Below are positions 1 through 7,915 of a stretch of DNA of 64,000 nt, one piece after another. The notes under the pieces are model-generated. The model saw only the letters and a list, made by a program, of their open reading frames with translations, was not told where the DNA came from and searched no databases. Where the stretch lies: assembly GCF_013385825.1 (NCBI RefSeq), contig NZ_JACAPG010000014.1, forward strand, positions 434,001-498,000. Direction: 5' to 3'. The DNA is from Pseudomonas reactans (GTDB lineage: Bacteria > Pseudomonadota > Gammaproteobacteria > Pseudomonadales > Pseudomonadaceae). The position numbers and the translations under genes are program-made. How positions within the stretch are numbered: position 1 is the stretch's first letter; each line of letters starts with the position of its first letter.

Positions 1-1578
1 CAGCAACGGATCGCTGAGCAGCTTGAGGTTTTCCGGGGTGTTTTCGCCAAACAGCGAGAACATCCGGTTATAGGTCATGATCGGTGGCGATTGGTCCAGC
101 AGGTGATCTTCCAGGGCTTTCCAGAAGATGCTCAGGGCTTCGAAGAAGAAGCGGTCTGGGTCATCCTTGGCAAAGCTCATCTGCCCGACAGCGGTAGGCA
201 CGTCCAGGCCGAGGTTTTCGATGAATCCGGCGGCCATCACGAAACTGTCCAGCAGCGGCGCTGATGCCAACTCGCCTTTGACCTTGTAATCAAAGCCGGG
301 GCCGGCCGTAGCATCACCGGCCAAACTGCTTAGCAAGCGCTTAGATGACTCGTAACTATCTAGCCATATCAATGGCTTACGACAGAAAGCTTGAAACAAG
401 GTGCGCTTCACCGCCCATTCTGCGCGTACCGACAGCTTTGAGTGAGGTCGGCTGGTCTGCGCGTTTTCCCGCGAATCGAAGCCCAGTACCACCCAGGCGT
501 CCAGTTCGGGAATGTAGCCATGACAGTGAAATTGCGCGCCGTTGATTTCCACGGTCTGGCGGCTGGGTTCAATCCCTTTGATCGGCCACGCGCCCGCGCG
601 AAACCACAGGTCCTCGATCACATCGCAGAGTTCTTCATCACGCTTTGCGGCCAGCTCGGTCACGGCCATCCTTTTTTGCACATCCGGGTGGTCGCGCTCC
701 AGCTCCTTGAGCTGCAAGCCGTGGCGCGCCAGCGGCGCAATCAGCTCACGGAATCGCGGGTGCTGCCCCTGCAGACGGTGATAGCAGGCATTCATCTGCT
801 GGCGCTGGGCTTCGTTGATACGCAGGTCGAAGGGGTTACTGTCGGCGTCTTCAAAACCAGCATTCAGGTTCTCGAACGCTTGCAAGCGCTCAAAGCCCGG
901 CAGGCTGCGCACCATGGGCAGGATGCGCGAGTGAAACGTACGCACCACGGCTTGCGCTTCTTTCATACCAAGGGGTTGGCCCCAGAGGTTGAGAGTTTCC
1001 ATGAGCTTGTTGATGAAGTCCTTGCGCGACTCTCGGGTGAAGGTCACCACCGTCATCGAGCTCAGCTCAAAGCCCAGGTAATGGGTGAGCAGCAAAATGC
1101 GCAGTACCAGCGACGTGGATTTGCCGGCCCCGGCCCCCGCGATCACTGAGGTCGAGGGCGTCTCGCTGAAAATCATCTTCCATTGCGCCGCGCTCGGCTG
1201 GGCATGAGCCGGCAGCAATCGCGCGACATCGACCTTGATGCGTTTCTTCAGCTCGACGGTGAGCGGCAGGCGCCAATCATCGAACAGGCTGTCATCAACC
1301 CCCGGCGCACGGTGTTCATCCGGACGGAAGTCACGAATCAACAGCACCTGGCGACCTTCTTCGATGCCATCCGCCTTGCCTTCGCGATAGCCATACTCCA
1401 CACCCGCCTCATGCCCACTGCGAAAACCGTCAGCCTGCCCGTGCAACCAGGAAAACCGATGCTGGGCGCGCAAACGGGTCAAGCCATGACCAAACAGGCG
1501 CGCAGCCAGGCGTTTGAATAACGGCATTTCAGCCAAAGGGCGCAGTTCGGGAGGAAGATCAGGCTTTTGTTGCGACAC
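1..1578 (-). CDS. UvrD-like DNA helicase, C-terminus cut by window edge
   Basis: Superfamily 1 helicase-like ATPase, presumably acting on DNA. The reading frame starts at a GTG (1578-1576) with an AGGAG Shine-Dalgarno sequence five bases upstream and stays open for 526 codons to base 1, so the C-terminal part lies outside the window. A Q-motif-like stretch precedes the Walker A motif AGAGAGKST at residues 147-155, followed by VVTFTRESRKDFINKL, the usual motif Ia region of UvrD/Rep enzymes. The first 120 residues are a family-specific N-terminal extension rich in Arg and Gly. No partner gene is visible on this side; the neighbouring pirin gene is divergent. The family call is good from the motifs, but which UvrD subfamily it belongs to cannot be told because motifs IV-VI are probably beyond the edge. 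Confidence 0.8.
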   Translation of the reverse strand, partial: MSQQKPDLPPELRPLAEMPLFKRLAARLFGHGLTRLRAQHRFSWLHGQADGFRSGHEAGVEYGYREGKADGIEEGRQVLLIRDFRPDEHRAPGVDDSLFDDWRLPLTVELKKRIKVDVARLLPAHAQPSAAQWKMIFSETPSTSVIAGAGAGKSTSLVLRILLLTHYLGFELSSMTVVTFTRESRKDFINKLMETLNLWGQPLGMKEAQAVVRTFHSRILPMVRSLPGFERLQAFENLNAGFEDADSNPFDLRINEAQRQQMNACYHRLQGQHPRFRELIAPLARHGLQLKELERDHPDVQKRMAVTELAAKRDEELCDVIEDLWFRAGAWPIKGIEPSRQTVEINGAQFHCHGYIPELDAWVVLGFDSRENAQTSRPHSKLSVRAEWAVKRTLFQAFCRKPLIWLDSYESSKRLLSSLAGDATAGPGFDYKVKGELASAPLLDSFVMAAGFIENLGLDVPTAVGQMSFAKDDPDRFFFEALSIFWKALEDHLLDQSPPIMTYNRMFSLFGENTPENLKLLSDPLL

Positions 1579-1796
1579 GCGGACTCCTGCGATGAGCTTG
1601 GATCAGACAAGTGCGCCATGGTCGCCGGAATCGTCGCTCAGTTCCAGCCAATTGCTTTGCCGTCATGCAGTTAGACGATGAACTGAAAGTCAAAACGCCA
1701 CCAATCAATCTAATCGACTGATAGGAATCAGGCAGTTTTTACGCTTTTTATCGATCATGAGCTGCAGGATCATAGGGCCATTCACAGGAGACGATC

Positions 1797-2492
1797 ATGC
1801 TTGAACTTCGACCTTTCAACTCCCTGGGCGGCGCCCACCACGGCTGGCTTGACGCTCATCACCACTTTTCGTTTGCCGAGTACCACGACCCCAAGCGCAT
1901 GCACTGGGGCAACCTGCGGGTATGGAACGACGACATCATCGCGCCGGGCACGGGTTTTCCGCAGCACCCGCATCGCGATATGGAGATCATTACTTATGTG
2001 CGTGAAGGTGCGATCAGCCATGCCGACAACCTTGGCAACAAGGGGCGCACCGAGGCGGGTGATGTGCAAGTGATGAGCGCAGGCACCGGGATCGCCCACA
2101 GCGAGTACAACCTAGAAGACATGCCGACCAAGATTTTCCAGATCTGGATCATTCCGAACGAGGCAGGTTTACCGCCTTCCTGGGGCGCCAAGCCGTTCCC
2201 CAAGGGTGATCGCGAAGGTTTTGTGACGCTGGCGAGTGGCAAGGCTGGGGACACCGAGAGCCTGCGCATTCGTGCAGATGCACGACTGGTAGCGGCGAAC
2301 CTGAAGGCTGGGGAAAGTGCCGAGTACCAGCTGGACAGCGGGCGTCGGGCTTATCTGGTGCCGGCGACTGGCATCATTGAAGTCAACGGCTTGCGTGCAC
2401 AAGCTCGAGATGGTGTAGCGATTGAAGATGAGCAGGTGTTGCGGGTGACGGCGGTTGAAGACAGCGAGATTGTCTTGGTTGACCTCGCTTGA
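1797..2492 (+). CDS. Pirin family protein (YhaK-like)
   Basis: A bicupin protein of the pirin family, 231 residues. Some members (E. coli YhaK, human pirin) have quercetin 2,3-dioxygenase activity in vitro; others act as redox-sensing binding partners. The metal ligands of the N-terminal cupin are all present: His57 and His59 in FPQHPHRD, His101 and Glu103 in GIAHSEY, matching the His/His/His/Glu set of human pirin. A CAGGAG Shine-Dalgarno sequence ends eight bases before the ATG. The gene stands alone between the divergent helicase gene and a REPIN; the 218-base region upstream must hold its promoter, but no clear operator is visible. The physiological substrate is unknown. Confidence 0.9.
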   Translation: MLELRPFNSLGGAHHGWLDAHHHFSFAEYHDPKRMHWGNLRVWNDDIIAPGTGFPQHPHRDMEIITYVREGAISHADNLGNKGRTEAGDVQVMSAGTGIAHSEYNLEDMPTKIFQIWIIPNEAGLPPSWGAKPFPKGDREGFVTLASGKAGDTESLRIRADARLVAANLKAGESAEYQLDSGRRAYLVPATGIIEVNGLRAQARDGVAIEDEQVLRVTAVEDSEIVLVDLA

Positions 2493-2513
2493 CTTTGCAG
2501 GGGCCCGGCTTAT

Positions 2514-2606
2514 GTGGCGAGGGAGCTTGCTCCCGCTGGGGTGCGAAGCGCCCCCCAACAGCCGACTCCAGCTGCGCTGTCGAGCGGGAGCAAGCTCCCT
2601 CGCCAC
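2514..2606. repeat. REPIN (inverted REP doublet), GTGGCGAGGGAG class
   Basis: Two REP sequences face each other: GTGGCGAGGGAGCTTGCTCC beginning at 2514, and its reverse complement ending at 2606, about 40 bases apart. This is the REPIN form typical of fluorescent pseudomonads, sitting in the gap between pirin and pgm, both of which end here. It shares the core GAGCTTGCTC with the REPs near 13.5-14.3 kb but belongs to a different sequence class, so it is probably mobilised by another RAYT. Confidence 0.85.
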
Positions 2607-2643
2607 AAAAGCCCGCCCCCCCCCCATTGTATACAGCGGGTTT

Positions 2644-4290
2644 TCAGTTAACGCTGATAGCACCGTCTACCAGCACCTGCGCCTCTTCCACCAATTGCTT
2701 GAGGTGATCCTCACCGATAAAGCTCTCGGCGTAGATCTTGTAAATATCCTCGGTGCCGGATGGCCGTGCGGCGAACCAACCGTTTTCAGTCATCACTTTC
2801 AGCCCGCCGATCGCCTGGTTGTTGCCCGGCGCGTGACTGAGAATCTGCTGGATGCTTTCCCCGGCCAATTCGGTAGACGTGACCTGATCTGGCGACAGCT
2901 TGCCCAGCAGGGCTTTCTGCGCCGGAGTGGCCTTGGCATCTACTCGAATCGCGAACGGTTCGCCCAATGCGTCGGTCAGGCCACGGTAGATCTGGCTGGG
3001 GTCCTGGCCTTTGCGTGAGGTCATTTCGGCCGCCAACAACGCCGGGATCAGGCCATCCTTGTCCGTGCTCCAGACACTGCCGTCTTTGCGCAGGAACGAA
3101 GCACCGGCGCTTTCTTCGCCGCCAAAGCCCAGCGAACCTTCGAACAGGCCATCGGCAAACCATTTGAAGCCCACGGGCACTTCGTACAGACGACGGCCAA
3201 TGCGTGCGGCGACGCGATCGATCAAGCCACTGCTGACCACGGTCTTGCCCACGGCAGCGTCTGCGCGCCAGTCAGGACGGTTCTGGAACAGATAGTCGAT
3301 GGACACCGCCAGGTAGTTGTTCGGCGCCAGCAGGCCACCGGACGGGGTGACGATGCCGTGGCGGTCGTGGTCCGGGTCGCAGGCGAAGGCCACGTCGAAA
3401 CGCTCTTTGAGACCGATCAGGCCTTGCATGGCGAAGCTGGAGGATGGGTCCATGCGGATCTGGCCGTCCCAGTCAACACTCATGAAGCGGAACGTGGAGT
3501 CGACCTCAGTGTTCACCACCTCCAGGTTCAGGCGGTAATGCTCGGCAATTGCCGACCAGTAGCGTACCCCTGCTCCGCCCAGCGGATCCACGCCCAGCCG
3601 CAGGTCGGCGCTGCGGATGGCGTCCATATCGATCACGTTGACCAGGTCAGCCACATAGCTGTTGAGGTAGTCATGGCGATGAGTGGTATCGGCCTTGAGG
3701 GCCTGGGCGTGGCTGATGCGCTTGACCCCGGCCAGTTGGTTGGCCAGCAGTTCGTTGGCCTTGGCTTCGATCCACTTGGTGACGTGGGTATCAGCCGGGC
3801 CGCCATTGGGTGGGTTGTACTTGTAGCCGCCACTCTGCGGCGGGTTGTGCGACGGCGTAATGACGATGCCGTCGGCCAGGCCGCTGGTGCGGCCACGGTT
3901 GTAGCAGATGATGGCGTGGGAAATCGCAGGTGTCGGCGTGTATTCGTCGCCTTCGGCCAACATCACGTGCACACCATTGGCGGCCAGTACTTCCAGGGCG
4001 CTGGCACCAGCAGGCGTCGACAGCGCGTGGGTGTCCAGGCCGACGAACAGCGGGCCGTTGATGCCTTGGGCTTCACGATACAAACAAATGGCCTGGCTGA
4101 TGGCGAGTACATGCCATTCGTTGAAGCTCAGTTCAAACGAGCTGCCACGGTGCCCAGAGGTACCGAACGCCACGCGCTGGGTGGAGATTGCTGCATCAGG
4201 CTGGCCCGTGTAGTAGGCCGTGACCAGTCGCGGGATATCCACCAGCAACTGGGCTGGCGCCGGCTTGCCCGCAAAAGGACTGATTGTCAT
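2644..4290 (-). CDS. pgm: Phosphoglucomutase (alpha-D-glucose phosphate-specific)
   Basis: Interconverts glucose 1-phosphate and glucose 6-phosphate in the cytoplasm, linking glycolysis to glycogen, trehalose and surface polysaccharide synthesis. The 548-residue length matches E. coli Pgm. The phosphoserine active site TPSHNPP is at residues 145-151 with Ser147 as the phosphate carrier; the N-terminal FGTSGHRGS, a metal-binding DPDHDRHG motif, and the C-terminal sugar-phosphate loop RPSGTEDIYK are all present. The gene is transcribed alone, with about 106 bases between its start and the stop of the MocR gene upstream. No sign of truncation. Confidence 0.95.
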   Translation of the reverse strand: MTISPFAGKPAPAQLLVDIPRLVTAYYTGQPDAAISTQRVAFGTSGHRGSSFELSFNEWHVLAISQAICLYREAQGINGPLFVGLDTHALSTPAGASALEVLAANGVHVMLAEGDEYTPTPAISHAIICYNRGRTSGLADGIVITPSHNPPQSGGYKYNPPNGGPADTHVTKWIEAKANELLANQLAGVKRISHAQALKADTTHRHDYLNSYVADLVNVIDMDAIRSADLRLGVDPLGGAGVRYWSAIAEHYRLNLEVVNTEVDSTFRFMSVDWDGQIRMDPSSSFAMQGLIGLKERFDVAFACDPDHDRHGIVTPSGGLLAPNNYLAVSIDYLFQNRPDWRADAAVGKTVVSSGLIDRVAARIGRRLYEVPVGFKWFADGLFEGSLGFGGEESAGASFLRKDGSVWSTDKDGLIPALLAAEMTSRKGQDPSQIYRGLTDALGEPFAIRVDAKATPAQKALLGKLSPDQVTSTELAGESIQQILSHAPGNNQAIGGLKVMTENGWFAARPSGTEDIYKIYAESFIGEDHLKQLVEEAQVLVDGAISVN

Positions 4291-4396
4291 GCATAAACCT
4301 CGGAAAGAAAGATTCGGGATAAAACGGCAGTTTACTGAGAGTTGGACTACTGCGCGACGTTATCGATCCTACAACAGCAAGAGAAACTTCATGCAC

Positions 4397-5803
4397 TCAT
4401 CCCGTCTGCGCCTGATGCAACGCTTCACCTAGCGCCGCCAGGAGACTGTCCAAATCCTGTTGCCCCTGAAAAGTGTGGCTCAGACGCAAATGTTGCTGAT
4501 GCAGGCCGCTGACACTGAACAGTTCGCCAGGAGCAATCACCACTTGCCGGGCAAGCAGGCGCTGGAACACCTGGCGCATATCCACTGTTCTTGTGGAACC
4601 CAACCAGAACGCTGCACCGGCAGCGGGTGCACGATAGGCCACTTGGTCTCCCAGATGCCGGTCCAGGCGCTCGCACATTTCGTCCGCCCGCTCGCGTAAC
4701 TGCAGGCGCAGCCCACGCAGGTGCAGGTCAATTCGTCCGCTGTGATAAAGGCGCGCAATGGCGCGCTGGCGGATCGGTGACAGACGAAACGAGCGCAACA
4801 GGAAATGGCGCTGCAGTTCGCTGCTCATACGCCGGGACAGCAGATAGCCATAGGGCGCTTCCGAACCCAGCACTTTCTCGAAAGAGGAAAACACTATCAG
4901 TCGTTCAGGGTTCACCAGCTCCCGCAGTGCGGCCTGCGGCTCGTCGAAACCCAACTCGCCAAAGGTGTCGTTTTCCAGCAGCCAGCAACCGTATTGGTCC
5001 AGCATTTGTGCCAGGGCCAGGCGATCCTGAAGGGGCATGGAAATCCCGGCCGGCACGCTGGCCCTTGATGACAGTAACACTAGATGCACCGACTCGACGC
5101 CCAGCAACTGGTCAAGGGTCACCAGGTCCAGGCGCCCCTCCGCTGTCCAGGGCAGCTCAAGAATACGCACCCCGGCATCCTGAAGCAGGCGCAGGACCAA
5201 CCAATCGCAAGGTGATTCCACAATCACCGACCTCCCCCTCAGCCCCAAAACTTCGATGAGGATGTCCAGTACACTGCGCAGATCAGCACCGATGTAGACA
5301 TTATCGGCCTGCCAGCAGCGAGTAGGCGACGACGTGTAACGCGCCGCCAGCGCTGCGCGCAGCTCCCAGACGCCGCAAGGCTGGGACCAGGGCTGCAGAT
5401 ACCGCGGATACTGGCGGACCAGCTCACGCTCCAGGCGCAACAGCGTGCCATCCAGAGAAGCCAGCAGCGCGGGCTCATCCCCGCTGAGCACCACCATTCC
5501 TGGACTTCGTGCCGCGGCGTAGAGCCGATCCAACAGATCACCGCTGGCACCTGCCAGCGGACTTGCGGAGAGTGGCCAGGCGTAATAGCCCGATTTGGCC
5601 ACCGAATAGACCCTGCCCTCTTTTTCAAGCAACGAGTAGGCATATTGGACCGTCGAGATCGACACGTTCAAGCGCCCCGCCAATTGCCGCAGGGACGGCA
5701 GTTTTACCCGTGCGTCGGTACTGACCTCGTTGATCAGGTTGATCATGTAGCGATAGACCGCCTGATACGCGAAATCCGCCTGCCGTTCGCCGCGCAGTGT
5801 CAT
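4397..5803 (-). CDS. MocR-type PLP-dependent transcriptional regulator
   Basis: A 468-residue chimera of a GntR-type winged helix (residues about 10-75, with LPSLRQLAGRLNVSISTVQYAYSLLEKEGRVYS) and a fold-type-I aminotransferase domain. The likely PLP lysine is Lys310 in SSFEKVLGS. Compared with the usual MocR pattern, the PLP environment is unusual: the common S-F-S-K-x-L-x-P-G-L-R-x-G-Y loop reads SFEKVLGSEAPYGY, so the phosphate-binding Arg is replaced, and the EDDYD motif reads ENDTF, keeping only the Asp. It may therefore bind PLP differently or sense another ligand. Its ATG overlaps the stop of the upstream gene by four bases (ATGA), so the two are translationally coupled. The target is unknown; the divergent region upstream of 7212 is the obvious candidate. 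Confidence 0.85.
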   Translation of the reverse strand: MTLRGERQADFAYQAVYRYMINLINEVSTDARVKLPSLRQLAGRLNVSISTVQYAYSLLEKEGRVYSVAKSGYYAWPLSASPLAGASGDLLDRLYAAARSPGMVVLSGDEPALLASLDGTLLRLERELVRQYPRYLQPWSQPCGVWELRAALAARYTSSPTRCWQADNVYIGADLRSVLDILIEVLGLRGRSVIVESPCDWLVLRLLQDAGVRILELPWTAEGRLDLVTLDQLLGVESVHLVLLSSRASVPAGISMPLQDRLALAQMLDQYGCWLLENDTFGELGFDEPQAALRELVNPERLIVFSSFEKVLGSEAPYGYLLSRRMSSELQRHFLLRSFRLSPIRQRAIARLYHSGRIDLHLRGLRLQLRERADEMCERLDRHLGDQVAYRAPAAGAAFWLGSTRTVDMRQVFQRLLARQVVIAPGELFSVSGLHQQHLRLSHTFQGQQDLDSLLAALGEALHQAQTG

Positions 5804-7212
5804 CGCCCGGACAATTGACAGGCTTGCGCACTGTCATAGGCCATGGCGCCAGCACTGTGCTGTTCGCCACTCGAGTAGCTCAGCGGGCGTTTGCGATAAA
5901 GGTGTTGCAACAAAGGCATGGATAAACCGCTGGTATCGGTGAGCCACTGTTGCAGCATGTCGGCGGACAGCTTGCCCTGCAGGGCTTTGTGCAGTTCCGG
6001 CAAGGCCACCAGCATGCCCGGATGACACTGTCGCAAATAGCCTTCCAGCCGTTCACCATGATGGATAAACGGGGAGAACAGCAGGCAAATCAACTGAGTC
6101 TCGTCCAGCCCAAAGAACTGCTGGGCATAGGTGCTCGACAGGGTGCGGCTTTCACGGGTTCCCAGCTGTTCGAACACGGCCTCGGACACGCAGCGTGTGG
6201 CCTGTCGGATAAAATCTTGCACGCCTTGCTCATAATCCAGGTCCCGCAGGCATTGGGCCTGCAGCCCACGCAGGTGGGCCATCAGCAGCGGGTTGGAATA
6301 GGCGGGATGACTGAAGCGAAAACCCTGCGGGTCAGGCGAGAGGGCCATGAACGCGTTGAGCATGGATGAGGATGGCAGGTCTACGTCGTCCAGCAAATCG
6401 GCGATACCGATGTAGGCCAAGTGACGATGGCTGGCCTTGCTAGGGTTTTGACTCGCTGCATACTGGTCTCCGTATACATCGCGGTAATAACCGGTACTCC
6501 ATTCGTCCATGCGTGCGAACAGTCCGGTGAGCGACGACGGCCAATTCTCCGGTATCGCGATACCCGCACCGCGTGCTGTGTTCTTGAGCCAGGCGAGAAG
6601 CTGAGTCTGCTTGCGTGGCGAGTCACCGCTGACCAGCGCATGCACTCCGCCATTCCAGGAGGCGACGCGCTGGTAGAAATCCCCAAGCGCCAGGTAGGTA
6701 TCACTGCACAACGTGGCGCGGCAGTCACCGGAACTCAGGTGACCGACCATTAACATGTTGCGCTGGCTGATTTCTCGTCCAAGGGTAGACGCGGGTCGCA
6801 AGTGGTTGAAAGGTATCACTTCCTGGTTTTCCACCATCAACAGCTCAACCCTTGGATCATCGTGTAGAAACAGCCCCCCATAACCCCGATTGAGATCCTC
6901 AAGCATGCTTTCGGTCATTCCGGCATGCCGCAATGTCGCGACGCGCAAATGAAAGGTTCGTGGGGCTCGTCCAGCGATGGTCAATTGAGCAGCCCGCAAC
7001 AAGGCCAAGGTGTAGCTACTCACTTTGCCGCCGCCATGGGCCACCAGCACTTTGTAATCCCCCACTTGCTCCATGCCGCCTGCCGCCACCACGATCCGCT
7101 GGACCAATAACTGGAGTGCCGTTCGCTCTTCACGAGCAAAGTGCCCGATCAAGCGCTGTAAAACTTGCTGATAAACATAAGTCATAGCCTGTTCGTGAAT
7201 AGTGCTCATCAT
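5800..7212 (-). CDS. Unrecognised 470-residue protein coupled to a MocR regulator
   Basis: I do not recognise this family. The protein has no signal peptide, no membrane segment and no obvious repeat, so it is probably a cytoplasmic globular protein. A Gly-rich stretch VLVAHGGGKVSSYTLALL lies near residue 60 and could be a nucleotide or phosphate loop, but it is not a standard P-loop. The start has an AGG Shine-Dalgarno core upstream of tandem ATG codons (7212 and 7209; either could be used). It is the first gene of a two-gene unit with the MocR regulator, and its promoter shares a divergent region with the small reading frame at 7492. Codon use looks like its neighbours. Function cannot be assigned. 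Confidence 0.75.
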   Translation of the reverse strand: MMSTIHEQAMTYVYQQVLQRLIGHFAREERTALQLLVQRIVVAAGGMEQVGDYKVLVAHGGGKVSSYTLALLRAAQLTIAGRAPRTFHLRVATLRHAGMTESMLEDLNRGYGGLFLHDDPRVELLMVENQEVIPFNHLRPASTLGREISQRNMLMVGHLSSGDCRATLCSDTYLALGDFYQRVASWNGGVHALVSGDSPRKQTQLLAWLKNTARGAGIAIPENWPSSLTGLFARMDEWSTGYYRDVYGDQYAASQNPSKASHRHLAYIGIADLLDDVDLPSSSMLNAFMALSPDPQGFRFSHPAYSNPLLMAHLRGLQAQCLRDLDYEQGVQDFIRQATRCVSEAVFEQLGTRESRTLSSTYAQQFFGLDETQLICLLFSPFIHHGERLEGYLRQCHPGMLVALPELHKALQGKLSADMLQQWLTDTSGLSMPLLQHLYRKRPLSYSSGEQHSAGAMAYDSAQACQLSGR

Positions 7213-7277
7213 TCTATTACCTGAGTTTGGATATCAGTTTCAAGCAACTGTTGGCAGTATTTGCTCGACCTGTTGCG

Positions 7278-7490
7278 CGTGTAAGAAATTCGCGCGCGGC
7301 CCCGTACGCCAATGACTAAACATTAGCACCACGAAACAAAATGACATCAGTTACATCGTAATGGGCACACGTCCTGAAAACGCAAAAAACGCCGTATGTA
7401 CTGGCTTCCAGCAAGCAGGATCACGTCCCTAGGATGTTTCTGACAAACTCTTACACGCATCTGAACGACCACTTAAGGAAGGTTCTTACA
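7278..7490. promoter_or_regulatory. Divergent control region with GTGTAAGAA motifs
   Basis: Between the unknown gene starting at 7212 and the small ORF at 7492, three related motifs occur: GTGTAAGAAAT at 7279-7289, its inverse CTCTTACACGC at 7448-7458, and TTCTTACA at 7483-7490, which lies just before the small ORF start. The 11-mer GTGTAAGAAAT recurs exactly at 7879-7889, with a near-inverse ATTCCTACAC at 7905-7914. Such repetition suggests operator sites, possibly for the nearby MocR regulator; this is inference. The rest of the region is AT-richer than its neighbours. Confidence 0.4.
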
Positions 7491-7491
7491 A

Positions 7492-7569
7492 ATGCCTACG
7501 ACCAACTTTCCAACTTATTGTATTGAAACTTCTCGTGAGCACCTGAGTTTCCCTGGTGCCCTGCGCTGA
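7492..7569 (+). CDS. Possible 25-residue peptide gene
   Basis: A 25-codon frame that starts MPTTNFPTYCIE and ends in SFPGALR, preceded by a strong purine-rich AAGGAAGG about nine bases before the ATG. It has one Cys, three Pro and three Arg/His-type residues near the C-terminus, and no hydrophobic signal or membrane segment. It lies divergent from the unknown 470-residue protein in a region otherwise without genes, with a possible terminator 240 bases downstream. It could be a leader peptide, a signalling or precursor peptide, or a chance frame. I recognise no homologue. The Shine-Dalgarno sequence is the main evidence. Confidence 0.35.
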   Translation: MPTTNFPTYCIETSREHLSFPGALR

Positions 7570-7749
7570 CCGCGCAATCAGTTTCAACTACTCGCGATAG
7601 TGGTATCGGATATTCAATCATTGCTCAGTCCTTGAGATGAAAGTGACGGCGCAATTATCAGTGCTGGAATAATGATTAATAGATACAGAACCCTGCCGAA
7701 AACCAGTGCAGATGAATAACAACAGGCCTATAAGTCACGCGCACACAAA

Positions 7750-7778
7750 GACGCCGCACTGGAATTCAGGGCGGCGTC
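7750..7778. other. Perfect 8-bp stem-loop in a gene-poor stretch
   Basis: GACGCCGC at 7750-7757 pairs with GCGGCGTC at 7771-7778 around a 13-base loop containing GAATTC. No T-run follows, so it is not a typical intrinsic terminator on either strand. It may be part of a structured transcript downstream of the small ORF. The surrounding 7570-7915 stretch holds no convincing gene. Confidence 0.4.
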
Positions 7779-7804
7779 AGGAAAAAGATCAGGTTTTAGG
7801 GGTT

Positions 7805-7864
7805 AAAGCGCCAATCTGGCAGCGGGTGGGCAGCACCCTTGCAGCCCTGTTAAATGGCGCTTTT
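7805..7864 (+). terminator. Candidate intrinsic terminator
   Basis: AAAGCGCCA (7805-7813) and TGGCGCTTT (7855-7863) form a perfect 9-bp stem, with a smaller internal hairpin GGGTG/CACCC in the 41-base loop and TTTT at the end on the plus strand. It could end a transcript from the small ORF or, read the other way, the oxidoreductase transcript ending at 7916. The long loop lowers confidence. Confidence 0.4.
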
Positions 7865-7878
7865 GTCCCATGCAACAA

Positions 7879-7914
7879 GTGTAAGAAATGTTCTTTTTGA
7901 GAATATTCCTACAC
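7879..7914. other. GTGTAAGAA inverted repeat at the 3' end of the oxidoreductase gene
   Basis: GTGTAAGAAAT at 7879 and ATTCCTACAC ending at 7914 form an imperfect inverted repeat around a T-rich loop, immediately downstream of the oxidoreductase stop codon. It may work as a terminator hairpin for that gene, or be a protein site related to the identical motif at 7279. Confidence 0.35.
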
Positions 7915-7915
7915 C

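Noticed and set aside
442..1149. 235-residue plus-strand frame
   Set aside because: Antisense to the UvrD-like helicase, whose Walker A motif and start signal are clear.
7706..7900. 64-residue frame ending in NKCKKCSF
   Set aside because: It starts with GTG without a Shine-Dalgarno sequence and runs through two hairpins, one of them a likely terminator; the Cys-rich end is probably chance.
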